Assembly (NCBI GenBank): GCA_964634355.1
Contig: CAZWIF010000013.1
Coordinates: 1-22,368, forward strand
Direction: 5' to 3'
DNA: 22,368 nt
Origin: CAKPSH01 sp964634355
GTDB taxonomy: Bacteria; Bacillota; Clostridia; TANB77; CAG-508
Position numbers and translations under genes: made by a program. How positions within the stretch are numbered: position 1 is the stretch's first letter; the number at the start of each line of letters is the position of its first letter. The notes below the pieces were generated by a model. It was not told the DNA's origin, made no database searches, and saw only the letters and a program-made list of their open reading frames with translations. This document shows, piece by piece, positions 1-8,300 of this stretch.

Positions 1-252
1 TCCTGGGCAGTCAACATGTGCATAGTGTCTGTTGTCTGTTTCATATTCAACGTGAGCTGTATTAATTGTAATTCCTCTTGCTTTCTCTTCTGGAGCTCCA
101 TCGATTTTAGCATATTCTGTGTATTGAGCTTTTCCTTCTAAAGCTAATACTTTTGTAATAGCAGCTGTTGTTGTTGTTTTTCCATGGTCAACGTGTCCAA
201 TTGTACCAATATTAATGTGTGGCTTTGTTCTTTCAAATTTAGCTTTTGCCAT
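1..252 (-). CDS. tuf: Elongation factor Tu, N-terminal part (runs off the window)
   Basis: EF-Tu is the GTPase that delivers aminoacyl-tRNA to the ribosome in the cytoplasm. The 84 visible codons begin MAKAKFERTKPHINIGTIGH and include the P-loop GHVDHGKT, the switch-I RGITINTAHVEYET segment and the start of the DCPG motif, where the window ends. The ATG at 250-252 is preceded by a GGAGG site (about 260-266), which fixes the start. It lies 114 nt downstream of fusA on the same strand, the usual last position of a str operon. The spacer is AT-rich and shows no clear terminator, so co-transcription with fusA is likely. Only the G-domain start is visible, so the integrity of the rest cannot be judged. 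Confidence 0.97.
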   Translation of the reverse strand, partial: MAKAKFERTKPHINIGTIGHVDHGKTTTTAAITKVLALEGKAQYTEYAKIDGAPEEKARGITINTAHVEYETDNRHYAHVDCPG

Positions 253-366
253 TTTTGATTCCTCCTTAAAATTTTTATATTTTATAAATTTAATAGCATT
301 ATTTTGCAAACATTTTATAATATTTTTGTTAATTTTGCAATAGTTTTTTTTAATTTAATGAATTTT

Positions 367-2451
367 TTAATCTTCCTTCTTTGTTCTTGTAGCAACAATT
401 TCATCTAGAATTGTCTTTGGAACTTCTTCATAATGACTTGGTTCCATTGCATATGTTCCTCTACCTTGTGTTTTAGAACGCAAGTCTGTTGCATATCCAA
501 ACATCTCAGATAATGGAATAAATCCTCTGATTATTTGAGATCCTCCTCTTGCTTCCATTCCTTCCATTCTTCCACGTCTAGAGTTAATATCTCCAATAAC
601 ATCTCCCATATATTCTTCTGGAACTGTTATTTCAACCCTCATTATAGGTTCAAGTATTACAGGTTTTCCCTTCTTACATCCATCTTTGAATGCCATAGAT
701 CCAGCAATTTTAAATGCCATTTCTGAAGAGTCAACCTCGTGATAAGAACCATCAACAAGAGTTGCTTTGAAATCTATAACTGGATATCCAGCTAAAATTC
801 CTGAATTTGCAGCTTCACGTATACCTTCCTCAATTGGTTTAACATATTCTTTTGGAACAACACCACCAACGATTTTGCTCTCAAATACAATTCCAGAACC
901 TGCTTCTAGTGGTTCCATCTCTATGATAGCATGTCCATATTGTCCACGTCCACCTGATTGACGTATAAACTTACCTTCTGCTCTAACTGCACTTCTAATA
1001 GTCTCTTTATAAGCAACTTGTGGTTTACCTACATTGCATTCAACCTTAAATTCCCTTTTTAATCTATCAACAATGATATCTAGATGTAATTCACCCATAC
1101 CTGCAATAATAGTTTGACCTGTCTCTTGGTCAGTATATGTTTTGAAAGTTGGATCTTCTTCAGCTAGTTTTGCTAAGGCAATTGCCATTTTTTCTTGTGC
1201 AACCTTGTCCTTTGGTTCAATTGCTATATCAATAACTGGCTCTGGGAAATCCATTGATTCAAGAACTATAGGATGAGCCTCATCACATAATGTATCTCCT
1301 GTTGTTACATCTTTAAGACCAACAGCAGCAGCGATATCTCCAGTATAAACTTTAGTAATATCCTCTCTGTGGTTTGCATGCATCAAAAGTATTCTTCCCA
1401 TTCTCTCCTTTTTATCTTTATTAGCATTTAATACACTTGTTCCTGAATTTAATGTTCCTGAATAAACTCTAAAGAAACATAATTTTCCAACGAATGGATC
1501 TGTTGCTATTTTAAATGCTAGTGCTGCAAAAGGTTCACTGTCTTCTGGTTTTCTTATAGCCTTTTCGCCATTTAAATCCACACCTTCAACCGGTGGAACA
1601 TCAATTGGTGATGGTAAATAATCTAATATAGCGTCAAGTAATTCTTGAACACCTTTATTTTTATAAGAAGAACCACAGCATACAGGAACTATATTTCCTG
1701 CAATTGTTCCTTTACGAATCCCTGCTTTAATCTCTTCAATAGTTAATTCTTCTCCATCTAAATATTTCATCATTAATTCATCATCTTGCTCAGCTGCAGC
1801 TTCAATCATTTCTTGACGAGCGGCTTCTGCTTGTGCCTTCATATCTTCAGGAATATCTGTTATTTCAATTTCTTTTCCTTCATTGTCTTTATGAATTAAT
1901 GCTTTCATATTCATTAAATCTACAATACCTTTAAAAGTATCTTCTGCTCCAACAGGTAATTGGATTCTTACTGGATTTGCATTTAATCTTGTTTTTAATT
2001 GTTCAACACAATTTTCAAAATTTGCACCTGTAATATCCATTTTATTTACATATACCATTCTAGGTACTCTGTATTTATCAGCTTGACGCCAAACTGTTTC
2101 AGATTGTGGCTGAACTCCTCCTTTAGCACATAGTACAGTAACTGCACCATCAAGTACTTTTAGGGATCTTTCAACTTCAACTGTAAAGTCAACGTGACCA
2201 GGTGTATCTATGATATTAATTCTATGGTCTTTCCAAAAAGCTGTTGTAGCAGCAGAAGTAATTGTTATACCTCTTTCTTGCTCTTGAACCATCCAGTCCA
2301 TAGTTGCTTCACCATCATGAACTTCACCAATCTTATGTGTTTTACCTGTGTAGAAAAGAATTCTCTCTGTTGTTGTCGTTTTTCCGGCATCAATGTGAGC
2401 CATGATACCAATATTTCTTGTTTTTTGTAATGTTACTTGTCTACCATCCAC
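367..2451 (-). CDS. fusA: Elongation factor G
   Basis: EF-G is the ribosomal translocase GTPase. From the GTG at 2449-2451 the product has 694 residues, the usual family length. It shows G1 AHIDAGKTT, switch I with RGITITSAATT, G3 DTPGHVDF and G4 NKMD, followed by the full set of C-terminal domains. An in-frame ATG at 2476-2478 would add nine residues (MVEKKGGKT), but those codons are the end of rpsG (AAATGGTAG) plus the SD site AAAAGGAGG. The GTG sits about 7 nt after that SD and gives VDGRQVTLQKTRNIGIMAHI, matching normal EF-G N-termini. I therefore reject the longer start. It is third in the rpsL-rpsG-fusA-tuf operon. If the scaffold gap is closed directly, the distance from the rpsG stop is about 20 nt. 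Confidence 0.95.
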   Translation of the reverse strand: MDGRQVTLQKTRNIGIMAHIDAGKTTTTERILFYTGKTHKIGEVHDGEATMDWMVQEQERGITITSAATTAFWKDHRINIIDTPGHVDFTVEVERSLKVLDGAVTVLCAKGGVQPQSETVWRQADKYRVPRMVYVNKMDITGANFENCVEQLKTRLNANPVRIQLPVGAEDTFKGIVDLMNMKALIHKDNEGKEIEITDIPEDMKAQAEAARQEMIEAAAEQDDELMMKYLDGEELTIEEIKAGIRKGTIAGNIVPVCCGSSYKNKGVQELLDAILDYLPSPIDVPPVEGVDLNGEKAIRKPEDSEPFAALAFKIATDPFVGKLCFFRVYSGTLNSGTSVLNANKDKKERMGRILLMHANHREDITKVYTGDIAAAVGLKDVTTGDTLCDEAHPIVLESMDFPEPVIDIAIEPKDKVAQEKMAIALAKLAEEDPTFKTYTDQETGQTIIAGMGELHLDIIVDRLKREFKVECNVGKPQVAYKETIRSAVRAEGKFIRQSGGRGQYGHAIIEMEPLEAGSGIVFESKIVGGVVPKEYVKPIEEGIREAANSGILAGYPVIDFKATLVDGSYHEVDSSEMAFKIAGSMAFKDGCKKGKPVILEPIMRVEITVPEEYMGDVIGDINSRRGRMEGMEARGGSQIIRGFIPLSEMFGYATDLRSKTQGRGTYAMEPSHYEEVPKTILDEIVATRTKKED

Positions 2452-2482
2452 GGTTTTTCCTCCTTTTTTTTCTACCATTTAT

Positions 2483-2582
2483 NNNNNNNNNNNNNNNNNN
2501 NNNNNNNNNNNNNNNNNNNNNNNNNNNNNNNNNNNNNNNNNNNNNNNNNNNNNNNNNNNNNNNNNNNNNNNNNNNNNNNNNN
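2483..2582. other. Assembly gap of exactly 100 N
   Basis: One hundred consecutive N form a standard unknown-size scaffold gap. The left flank ends in the last codons of rpsG (minus strand ATAAATGGTAG). The right flank begins at the base that would come next in rpsG. Joining 2482 directly to 2583 therefore gives an uninterrupted rpsG 3' end running into fusA, so the real gap may be zero or negative (an overlap). Confidence 0.97.
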
Positions 2583-2710
2583 AATGTGCAAATGCTTTAT
2601 TTGCTTCTGCCATTTTATGCATATCTTCTTTTTTCTTTTTTTATCAAGTCAAACATCCAAGTTTCACTTGTATGTTTGTCATGAGCATTTAAGAAAAAAG
2701 TTCCATTTTT
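2583..2710 (-). repeat. Duplicated rpsG 3' tail plus fold-back sequence at the contig end
   Basis: Bases 2583-2637 (55 nt) are identical to 2723-2777 inside intact rpsG. With 2466-2482 on the other side of the gap, which match 2706-2722, the direct repeat is 72 nt. Bases 2683-2700 are an exact inverted copy of rpsG 2768-2785. Bases 2628-2700 form a long imperfect hairpin (2628-2637 with 2691-2700, and 2651-2662 with 2666-2677). Bases 2638-2682 have no visible origin. Direct plus inverted copies of the same short stretch at a contig edge suggest a chimeric or fold-back assembly product. A real local duplication by template switching is the alternative. Confidence 0.75.
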
Positions 2711-2711
2711 T

Positions 2712-3182
2712 CTACCATTTATAATGTGCAAATGCTTTATTTGCTTCTGCCATTTTATGCATATCTTCTTTTTTCTTAAATGCTCCACCGTTACCAGCTA
2801 CGGCATCTAGTATTTCTCCTGCTAATTTTTCTGCCATTGTCTTTTCATGTCTTTTTCTAGCATATGTTACTAGATATCTTAAACCTAATGTTTGTCTTCT
2901 TTCAGGTCTAATTTCTAGTGGAACTTGATATGTTGCACCACCAACTCTTCTTGCTTTAACTTCAAGTACAGGCATTACATTATCTAATGCTGCTTCGAAT
3001 ACTTCTAGTGGATTTTTTTGTTCTTTTTCTTTTATGATGTCAAATGCACCATAAACGATTTCTTGTGCTACTGCTTTTTTACCATCTAACATAACATTGT
3101 TAATTAATTTTGTAACAACTTTGCTATTGTACATTGGATCTGGTAGCACATCTCTTTTTGCTACATAACCTTTTCTTGGCAC
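2712..3182 (-). CDS. rpsG: 30S ribosomal protein S7
   Basis: S7 is a primary 16S rRNA binder that organises the head of the 30S subunit. The product is 156 aa, the standard length, begins PRKGYVAKRDVLPDPMYNSK after the initiator and ends EANKAFAHYKW. The family core (KLINNVMLDGKK, RRVGGATYQVP, R-rich EIRPERRQTLGLR) is intact. The start codon is GTG at 3180-3182, with AAAAGGAGTG placed 8-9 nt upstream. It lies between rpsL (after an unusually long 315-nt spacer) and fusA. In E. coli S7 represses its own operon from the S12-S7 spacer, so the structured spacer here could serve a similar role. That is inference. Confidence 0.97.
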   Translation of the reverse strand: MPRKGYVAKRDVLPDPMYNSKVVTKLINNVMLDGKKAVAQEIVYGAFDIIKEKEQKNPLEVFEAALDNVMPVLEVKARRVGGATYQVPLEIRPERRQTLGLRYLVTYARKRHEKTMAEKLAGEILDAVAGNGGAFKKKEDMHKMAEANKAFAHYKW

Positions 3183-3267
3183 TATTCTTCACTCCTTTTC
3201 ATAAATTTTATGTGATATTTATATAAATATCAAAGTTACTCTGATAGGAATTTTACCTATCCGTCAA

Positions 3268-3473
3268 GTGCAATAATAATCTCTAAATAAAATTTTCTTA
3301 GAAAATTTTTTGAGCTATTGGCAAAAGTTTTTCAGAAAAAAGTCGAGTAAAATTTGCTCTAAAAATTTTCCACGAGCTATACTAAATATTTTCTTTGGGA
3401 TTTTACTCCAAACTATTGCCAATTTTCTATTCTAAATTTAAGTACCTTAAATTAGTATATTTATTATTTGCAC
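3268..3473 (-). promoter_or_regulatory. Candidate structured RNA in the rpsL-rpsG spacer
   Basis: The 315-nt stretch 3183-3497 has no gene but carries a nested set of complementary segments. An outer stem (3268-3279 with 3461-3473, 12 pairs and one bulge) encloses three parts: a 9-bp hairpin with a 3-nt loop (3289-3309); a stacked arm of ATTGGCAA/TTGCCAAT (3317-3324 with 3416-3423), GAGTAAAAT/ATTTTACTC (3345-3353 with 3400-3408) and GCTC/GAGC (3356-3359 with 3374-3377); and a 10-bp hairpin with one bulge (3432-3455). Smaller hairpins lie nearer the rpsG SD. It would be transcribed from the minus strand within the str mRNA. It could be a ribosomal-protein leader, an unrelated small RNA, or an inserted hairpin element. 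AT-rich DNA folds easily, so confidence is moderate. Confidence 0.45.
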
Positions 3474-3497
3474 TAATTGCTTTTTCTTAGCAATTTA

Positions 3498-3911
3498 CTA
3501 TTTTTTTGGACGTTTAGCTCCATATTTAGAACGAGCTTGCATTCTGTCCTTAACTCCGGCAGTATCAAGTGTTCCTCTTATGATGTGATACCTAACACCA
3601 GGTAAGTCCTTTACCCTTCCACCTCTAATCAAAACAACACTGTGCTCTTGTAAGTTGTGTCCTATACCAGGAATATATGAAGTAACTTCATATCCATTAG
3701 ATAATCTAACCCTAGCAACTTTTCTTAAAGCAGAGTTTGGTTTCTTAGGAGTAACAGTCTTAACTACTGTACAAACTCCTCTTTTTTGTGGAGCACGGTT
3801 ATTTGTTAAAGTTTTATTTCTAGAATTATAACCATGTTGTAAAGCTGGAGCCGTAGATTTAGTCTCACTTGTTTTTCTTCCTTTTCTTACTAATTGATTA
3901 ATTGTTGGCAC
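3498..3911 (-). CDS. rpsL: 30S ribosomal protein S12
   Basis: S12 sits at the decoding centre of the 30S subunit. The 137-aa product starts PTINQLVRKGRK after the initiator and carries the conserved TPKKPNSALRKVARVRLSNG block and the GGRVKDLPGVRYH loop. The two lysines where streptomycin-resistance substitutions usually occur (in PKKPNSA and RVKDLP) are both wild type. The start is GTG at 3909-3911, with GGAGGTG about 9 nt upstream. A short hairpin (AATTGCT/AGCAATT) follows directly after the TAG stop on the minus strand, but no U-run comes after it, so it is not an obvious terminator. This is the first gene of the operon, with its own promoter 50 nt upstream. Confidence 0.97.
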   Translation of the reverse strand: MPTINQLVRKGRKTSETKSTAPALQHGYNSRNKTLTNNRAPQKRGVCTVVKTVTPKKPNSALRKVARVRLSNGYEVTSYIPGIGHNLQEHSVVLIRGGRVKDLPGVRYHIIRGTLDTAGVKDRMQARSKYGAKRPKK

Positions 3912-3957
3912 TTAAATTTCACCTCCTATATATTTTTTTGCCATAAACAGCTTATTT

Positions 3958-3986
3958 ATTATACTACCTTTCTTTTGTAAAGTCAA
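3958..3986 (-). promoter_or_regulatory. Sigma-A promoter of the str operon
   Basis: On the minus strand TTGACT (3981-3986) and TATAAT (3958-3963) are separated by exactly 17 bp, one base away from full consensus. It lies 46 nt before the rpsL GTG and downstream of the hairpin that ends the protease gene. The operon therefore starts here and not by read-through from rpoBC. Confidence 0.85.
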
Positions 3987-4012
3987 CCATTTTCGCTATA
4001 TTTATTTAAATG

Positions 4013-4041
4013 TGAGACAAGGGGACGTGGTTTTTGTCTCA
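4013..4041. repeat. Short dispersed hairpin element, copy 1
   Basis: TGAGACAA (4013-4020) pairs with TTGTCTCA (4034-4041) around a GGGGACGTGG loop. The hairpin overlaps the TGA stop of the protease gene. The core 4016-4038 matches the minus strand of 12375-12397 at 22 of 23 bases. On the plus strand it is followed by a T-run and could terminate transcription in that direction. On the protease strand no U-run follows. Confidence 0.65.
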
Positions 4042-5163
4042 TAATTTTTTTGTTAATTTTACCGTTATCTCAATCTCTTGCTTATTCCTAAATATTGTTA
4101 ATGTAACTTCATCTCCTATATTCTTTGTATAGATATATCTTCTCAAATCGTTGATTTTGTTTAATTCTACACCGTCTATTTTTTCAATAATATCTCCCAC
4201 TTGTACCCCTGCAATTTTTGCTGCTCCTCCTGATACCAACTCTGTTACATATACTCCATATTCAAATTCTAATGATGAATTTATATATTGTATAGCCTCT
4301 TTATCATAAACATATACTCCAAGACTTGCTTCCTCAAATTTTCCGTTTTCTACCAACTTCTCTATTATAGGTTTTATTATATTTATTGGCACTGCAAAGC
4401 CTATACCTTCTGCATCACTTATTTTTACAGATGTTATACCTATAACCTTTCCATCACTATCTATCAATGGCCCTCCGCTATTTCCATCATTTATAGATGC
4501 ATCTGTTTGTATTAACTCCTCCATGTATGAAATATCATCATCATTTTCTATTTTTATAGTCCTATTCAATGCACTAACAATTCCATAAGTCACTGTCCTC
4601 TGAAATTCTGCTCCTAATGGATTTCCTATTGCATATACTCCTTGTCCTATCCTTAATGTATCTGAATCTCCCAATTCCGCATAAACCATTTCTCTCATTG
4701 TATTAATCTTTAATATACTTAAATCCAGATTTTCATTAGTCCAAACTACTTTAGCTGTATACTCTTCACCCTCCTCAGTAGTTACATAGCATTTCGTATA
4801 CACATTACCACTGACATGATAATTAGTTAATACATAGCCTTCTTTTGCAATAATAACCCCCGTTCCTAAGTTATAAGTTTCAACTGCCTCCAAAGAAAAA
4901 AAAGATGAGTCAACACTCTGTAACTTAGATACTCCTACTACAGCATTAGCAGTCTCTTCAATTACATCATATATATCATTTTTCTTCTCTTCATCTGTTG
5001 TAGCAATAGTTTCATCATTTAAATATATTTTATCATCTACATCTATATTTAAATACATATCATATAATGCAATACTCATTGTAGCTATAATAAAAATCCA
5101 GATGACCTTTATTAAAAATTTTCTAACATAATGTTCTTTATGTACCTTTTCATATTTTTTCAT
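4039..5163 (-). CDS. Membrane-anchored HtrA/DegP-type serine protease with PDZ domain
   Basis: This is an S1C-family protease of the kind that degrades misfolded exported proteins at the cell surface. From the ATG at 5161-5163 (374 aa) it has a short basic N-terminus, one membrane segment (about 15-35), a linker, a trypsin-like domain (about 70-265) and one PDZ domain (about 285-372). The triad is visible: H116 in VLTNYHV, D147 in NENLDLSIL and S229 in NDGNSGGPL. The start was chosen because AAAGGTG lies 5 nt upstream of this ATG. A longer reading frame from a TTG at 5247 has no SD and passes through the promoter. The protease domain should face the outside. It is monocistronic, divergent from the NRPS gene, and has a good promoter (5201-5229). 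Its substrate is unknown. Confidence 0.9.
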   Translation of the reverse strand: MKKYEKVHKEHYVRKFLIKVIWIFIIATMSIALYDMYLNIDVDDKIYLNDETIATTDEEKKNDIYDVIEETANAVVGVSKLQSVDSSFFSLEAVETYNLGTGVIIAKEGYVLTNYHVSGNVYTKCYVTTEEGEEYTAKVVWTNENLDLSILKINTMREMVYAELGDSDTLRIGQGVYAIGNPLGAEFQRTVTYGIVSALNRTIKIENDDDISYMEELIQTDASINDGNSGGPLIDSDGKVIGITSVKISDAEGIGFAVPINIIKPIIEKLVENGKFEEASLGVYVYDKEAIQYINSSLEFEYGVYVTELVSGGAAKIAGVQVGDIIEKIDGVELNKINDLRRYIYTKNIGDEVTLTIFRNKQEIEITVKLTKKL

Positions 5164-5200
5164 GTTATCACCTTTTATCATTATTACCATTTTTTTCTTT

Positions 5201-5229
5201 TTTATAATTATCGTTATAGGATTTTTCAA
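5201..5229 (-). promoter_or_regulatory. Promoter for the HtrA-type protease
   Basis: On the minus strand TTGAAA (5224-5229) and TATAAA (5201-5206) are separated by 17 bp, about 38 nt before the chosen ATG. The long alternative start at 5247 would lie upstream of this promoter, which supports the shorter protein. Confidence 0.6.
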
Positions 5230-5241
5230 TTTATTATTGGG

Positions 5242-5269
5242 GGACAAATGGACAGGGGTTGTACTCCTT
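5242..5269. repeat. Degenerate copy of the dispersed GACAA hairpin
   Basis: GACAAATGGACAGGGG resembles the left arm of the element at 18556-18572 (GACAAAGGGACAGGG) and is followed by TTGTACTCC and a T-run. The stem is short (GACAA with TTGTC, interrupted). It lies in the 232-nt divergent spacer between the protease and NRPS genes. Confidence 0.3.
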
Positions 5270-5301
5270 TTTTCTATATTTTTTTATTTTTTTTCCAAAT
5301 T

Positions 5302-5332
5302 TTAACACTTTTCGATATTTTTGTGGTATAAT
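5302..5332 (+). promoter_or_regulatory. Likely promoter for the NRPS-kinase unit
   Basis: A perfect TATAAT lies at 5327-5332. The best upstream hexamer is TTAACA (5302-5307), with a long 19-bp spacer. The start codon is 63 nt downstream of the -10. No clear operator palindrome is visible between promoter and start. Confidence 0.5.
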
Positions 5333-5395
5333 ATCTCCGTAATTTTTATATTTATATTTATAAATCATAAAATTGAATTGAAAGGATTGTCGTAA

Positions 5396-8300
5396 ATGAA
5401 ACAAAAATATTTTGGGCTAACCAATCCTCAGAAAGCGATTTGGCTAACCGAACAATTTTACAAAGGACAAAATATAAATAATATTTGCGGAACAACTTCA
5501 ATTGATAAAGTTATTGATTTTGACAAACTTAAAGAAGCACTTAATATTTTTATTAGAGATAATGATAGTTTTAGAATTCGTCTTCGACTTGATGAGGACG
5601 GTAATGTAAAACAATATTTTAAGGATTTTACTCCTTATAAATTTGAAATAATTGAGCTAGCCTCTAGTAATAAATTGACAGAACTGGAGACAAGCATTGT
5701 TAATACTCATTTCAACATGTTTGATAATGATTTATTTATTATCACTTTATTTAGATTTCCAGATGGTAAAGGTGGATTTGTTGTGAATGCTAATCACATT
5801 ATTGTAGATGCATGCGCTGCAAGTCTCGTTGCTAGCAAAATCGTAAATATATACTCATCGCTGATATCTGGTACAGACAATAAAGAAATTCCTACTTCAT
5901 ATATAAATTACATAAACTCGGAGAATACATATTTATCAAGCAATAAATTTTTAAAGGATAAAGCCTATTGGGAGGAGCAATTTAAAAATTCTCCTGAAAT
6001 AGGTACTATTCCCAGTGTAAAAGCCTCTTCTGTAGACTCTTCTAATGCAGAGAGAATTTTGTTTAAGCTTGATAAATCAAAAGTTCAAGAGATAAATAAA
6101 TTTTGTACGAAAAATAAAGTGTCAATATTCAACTTTTTTATGGCTATCTATGCCATTTATATTTCACGTGTCTCAAATTTGGATAATTTTGTATTAGGTA
6201 CACCTATTTTAAATAGAACAACAGCTGTAGATAAAAACACACCTGGTATGTTTATTAGTACTGTACCTTTTAAATTTAATATAGATAATTCTATTTCTTT
6301 TTTAGATTTTATATCAAATATTGCAAAAGATACATTAGGCATGTTTAGACATCAAAAATATCCTTATCAAGATATTTTAGAATTTATAAGAAGTAAAAAT
6401 TCTAATCAGCCTAATTTATATGATATCCTCATATCTTACCAAAATACAAAAACAGATAGAAATTCTTCTGATGTTCCATATAAAGTAAATTGGACATTTA
6501 ACGGTAATGTTGCTGATTCTATGCAAATACATCTTTTTGATATGAATGATGAAGGTAACTTAAATATCGCATATGATTATAGGTTAAATAAATATAACAA
6601 ATCTGACATAGAAAATTTACACAGACGTATTTTATATATAATTGAACAAATATTAAATAATAGTTTAATATTATTAAAAGACATAGAAATTGTTACTCCC
6701 GATGAAAAAGCTAAGCTTTTGAATACTTTTAATAATACCTATTATCAATATGACAGAACTTTAAATGTGATTGATTTATTCGAAGCACAAGTAAAGAAGA
6801 CTCCTAATAAAATTGCTCTTGTTAGTAATGATATATCCTTCACTTATAAAGAATTAAATAAAAAGGCAAATATACTTGCACATTATTTAAAAAAGAATTT
6901 TGATATTACCAATAATAATATTGTCGGTATCATGATTACAAGGTGTCCAGAAATGATAATTGGACTTCTTGCAATTTTAAAATGTGGAGCTACTTATTTA
7001 CCAATTGATCCAGAATATCCTAAAGATCGTATTTCATATATATTAGAAAACAGTAATTCAAAATTAGTTCTTGTTAATAATAAGACTGAGAAACTTTTAC
7101 CTGTTGAATATTATAATGTTAATATAGATTTAAGTATGCCTTTTTATAAAAAAAGTTTGATAAATTCTAATAATCTTAAACTAAAGATTCATCCAAATTC
7201 TTTGGCTTATTTAATATATACCTCTGGTTCTACTGGAAAACCTAAAGGGGTTATGGTTACTCATAATAATCTACATAATTTTGTTAATGGTATGAATCAA
7301 GTTATTGATTTCAATAATAAAGTTCTAGTATCTTTGACAACTATTTGTTTCGATATTTTTGGTTTAGAATTATGGTGTTCTTTAACGTCAGGCTTGAAAT
7401 TCGTTCTTGCAAATGAAGAAGAACAAAAAATTACTCAAAAACTAAACCAATTATGTATAAAAAACAATGTAAATATAATACAAACTACTCCTTCTCGTTA
7501 CATGCATATACTTTCTGATGATAATAACCTAGAATTCTTTAACTTCATTACTGATATTTTAGTTGGTGGAGAAGCATTTCCACAAAGTTTACTTACGCGC
7601 TTTAAAGAAATATCAGATGCTAATATATATAATATGTATGGACCAACCGAAACAACAATATGGTCTACTGTTAAAGATTTAACAAAATCTAAAACCATTT
7701 CTGTTGGAACTCCTATCGTTAATACTCTATGCTATGTATTAGATCATAAGAGAAGACTTTTACCACCATATACACCTGGAGAATTATACATTGGTGGTGA
7801 TGGTATTTCTAAAGGTTACCTAAATAGAAAGCATTTAACTGATGACAGGTTTGTTAAATCCCCATTTATTAAAGGAACTAAAATTTATAATACTGGTGAT
7901 TTGGCATATTACAATGACACTGGTGAAATTATTCATCTTGGAAGAACTGATTTTCAAGTAAAAATAAGAGGCTATAGAGTTGAATTGGGTGAAATTGAAA
8001 ACAGATTAATCCATTTCCCTGAAATTATAAATGCTGTTGTTGTACCAAGCTCTAACAATAAGTATTTAATTTGTTATTATACTGCTAAAGAAGATATAAA
8101 ATCATCAAAACTAGTAACCTATTTATTAAAATATTTGCCAAGTTACATGATACCTTCTTATTTTAAAAAAATAGACAAAATGCCATTAACTCCAAATGGA
8201 AAAATAGATAAAAAGTCATTACCTAAAATTAAAGAAATATCAGATATTGAAGTTGCTAAAACCGATACAGAGAAACTTCTTTCTTCTGTTGTCTCAGAGA

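Noticed and set aside
2452..2478. Upstream ATG as the fusA start
   Set aside because: These codons are the rpsG stop region and the fusA ribosome-binding site, and the extension is not found in EF-G proteins.
2402..2724. Plus-strand open frames crossing the N gap
   Set aside because: They are open only because N codons contain no stop. They are antisense to fusA and rpsG and have no SD.
3474..3497. Hairpin AATTGCT/AGCAATT after the rpsL stop as a terminator
   Set aside because: No U-run follows on the transcribed strand, and rpsG and fusA downstream need read-through. At most it is a processing or attenuation site.
5164..5247. Longer protease start at TTG 5247
   Set aside because: It has no SD, runs through the promoter at 5201-5229, and adds a lysine-rich low-complexity leader before a well-placed ATG.
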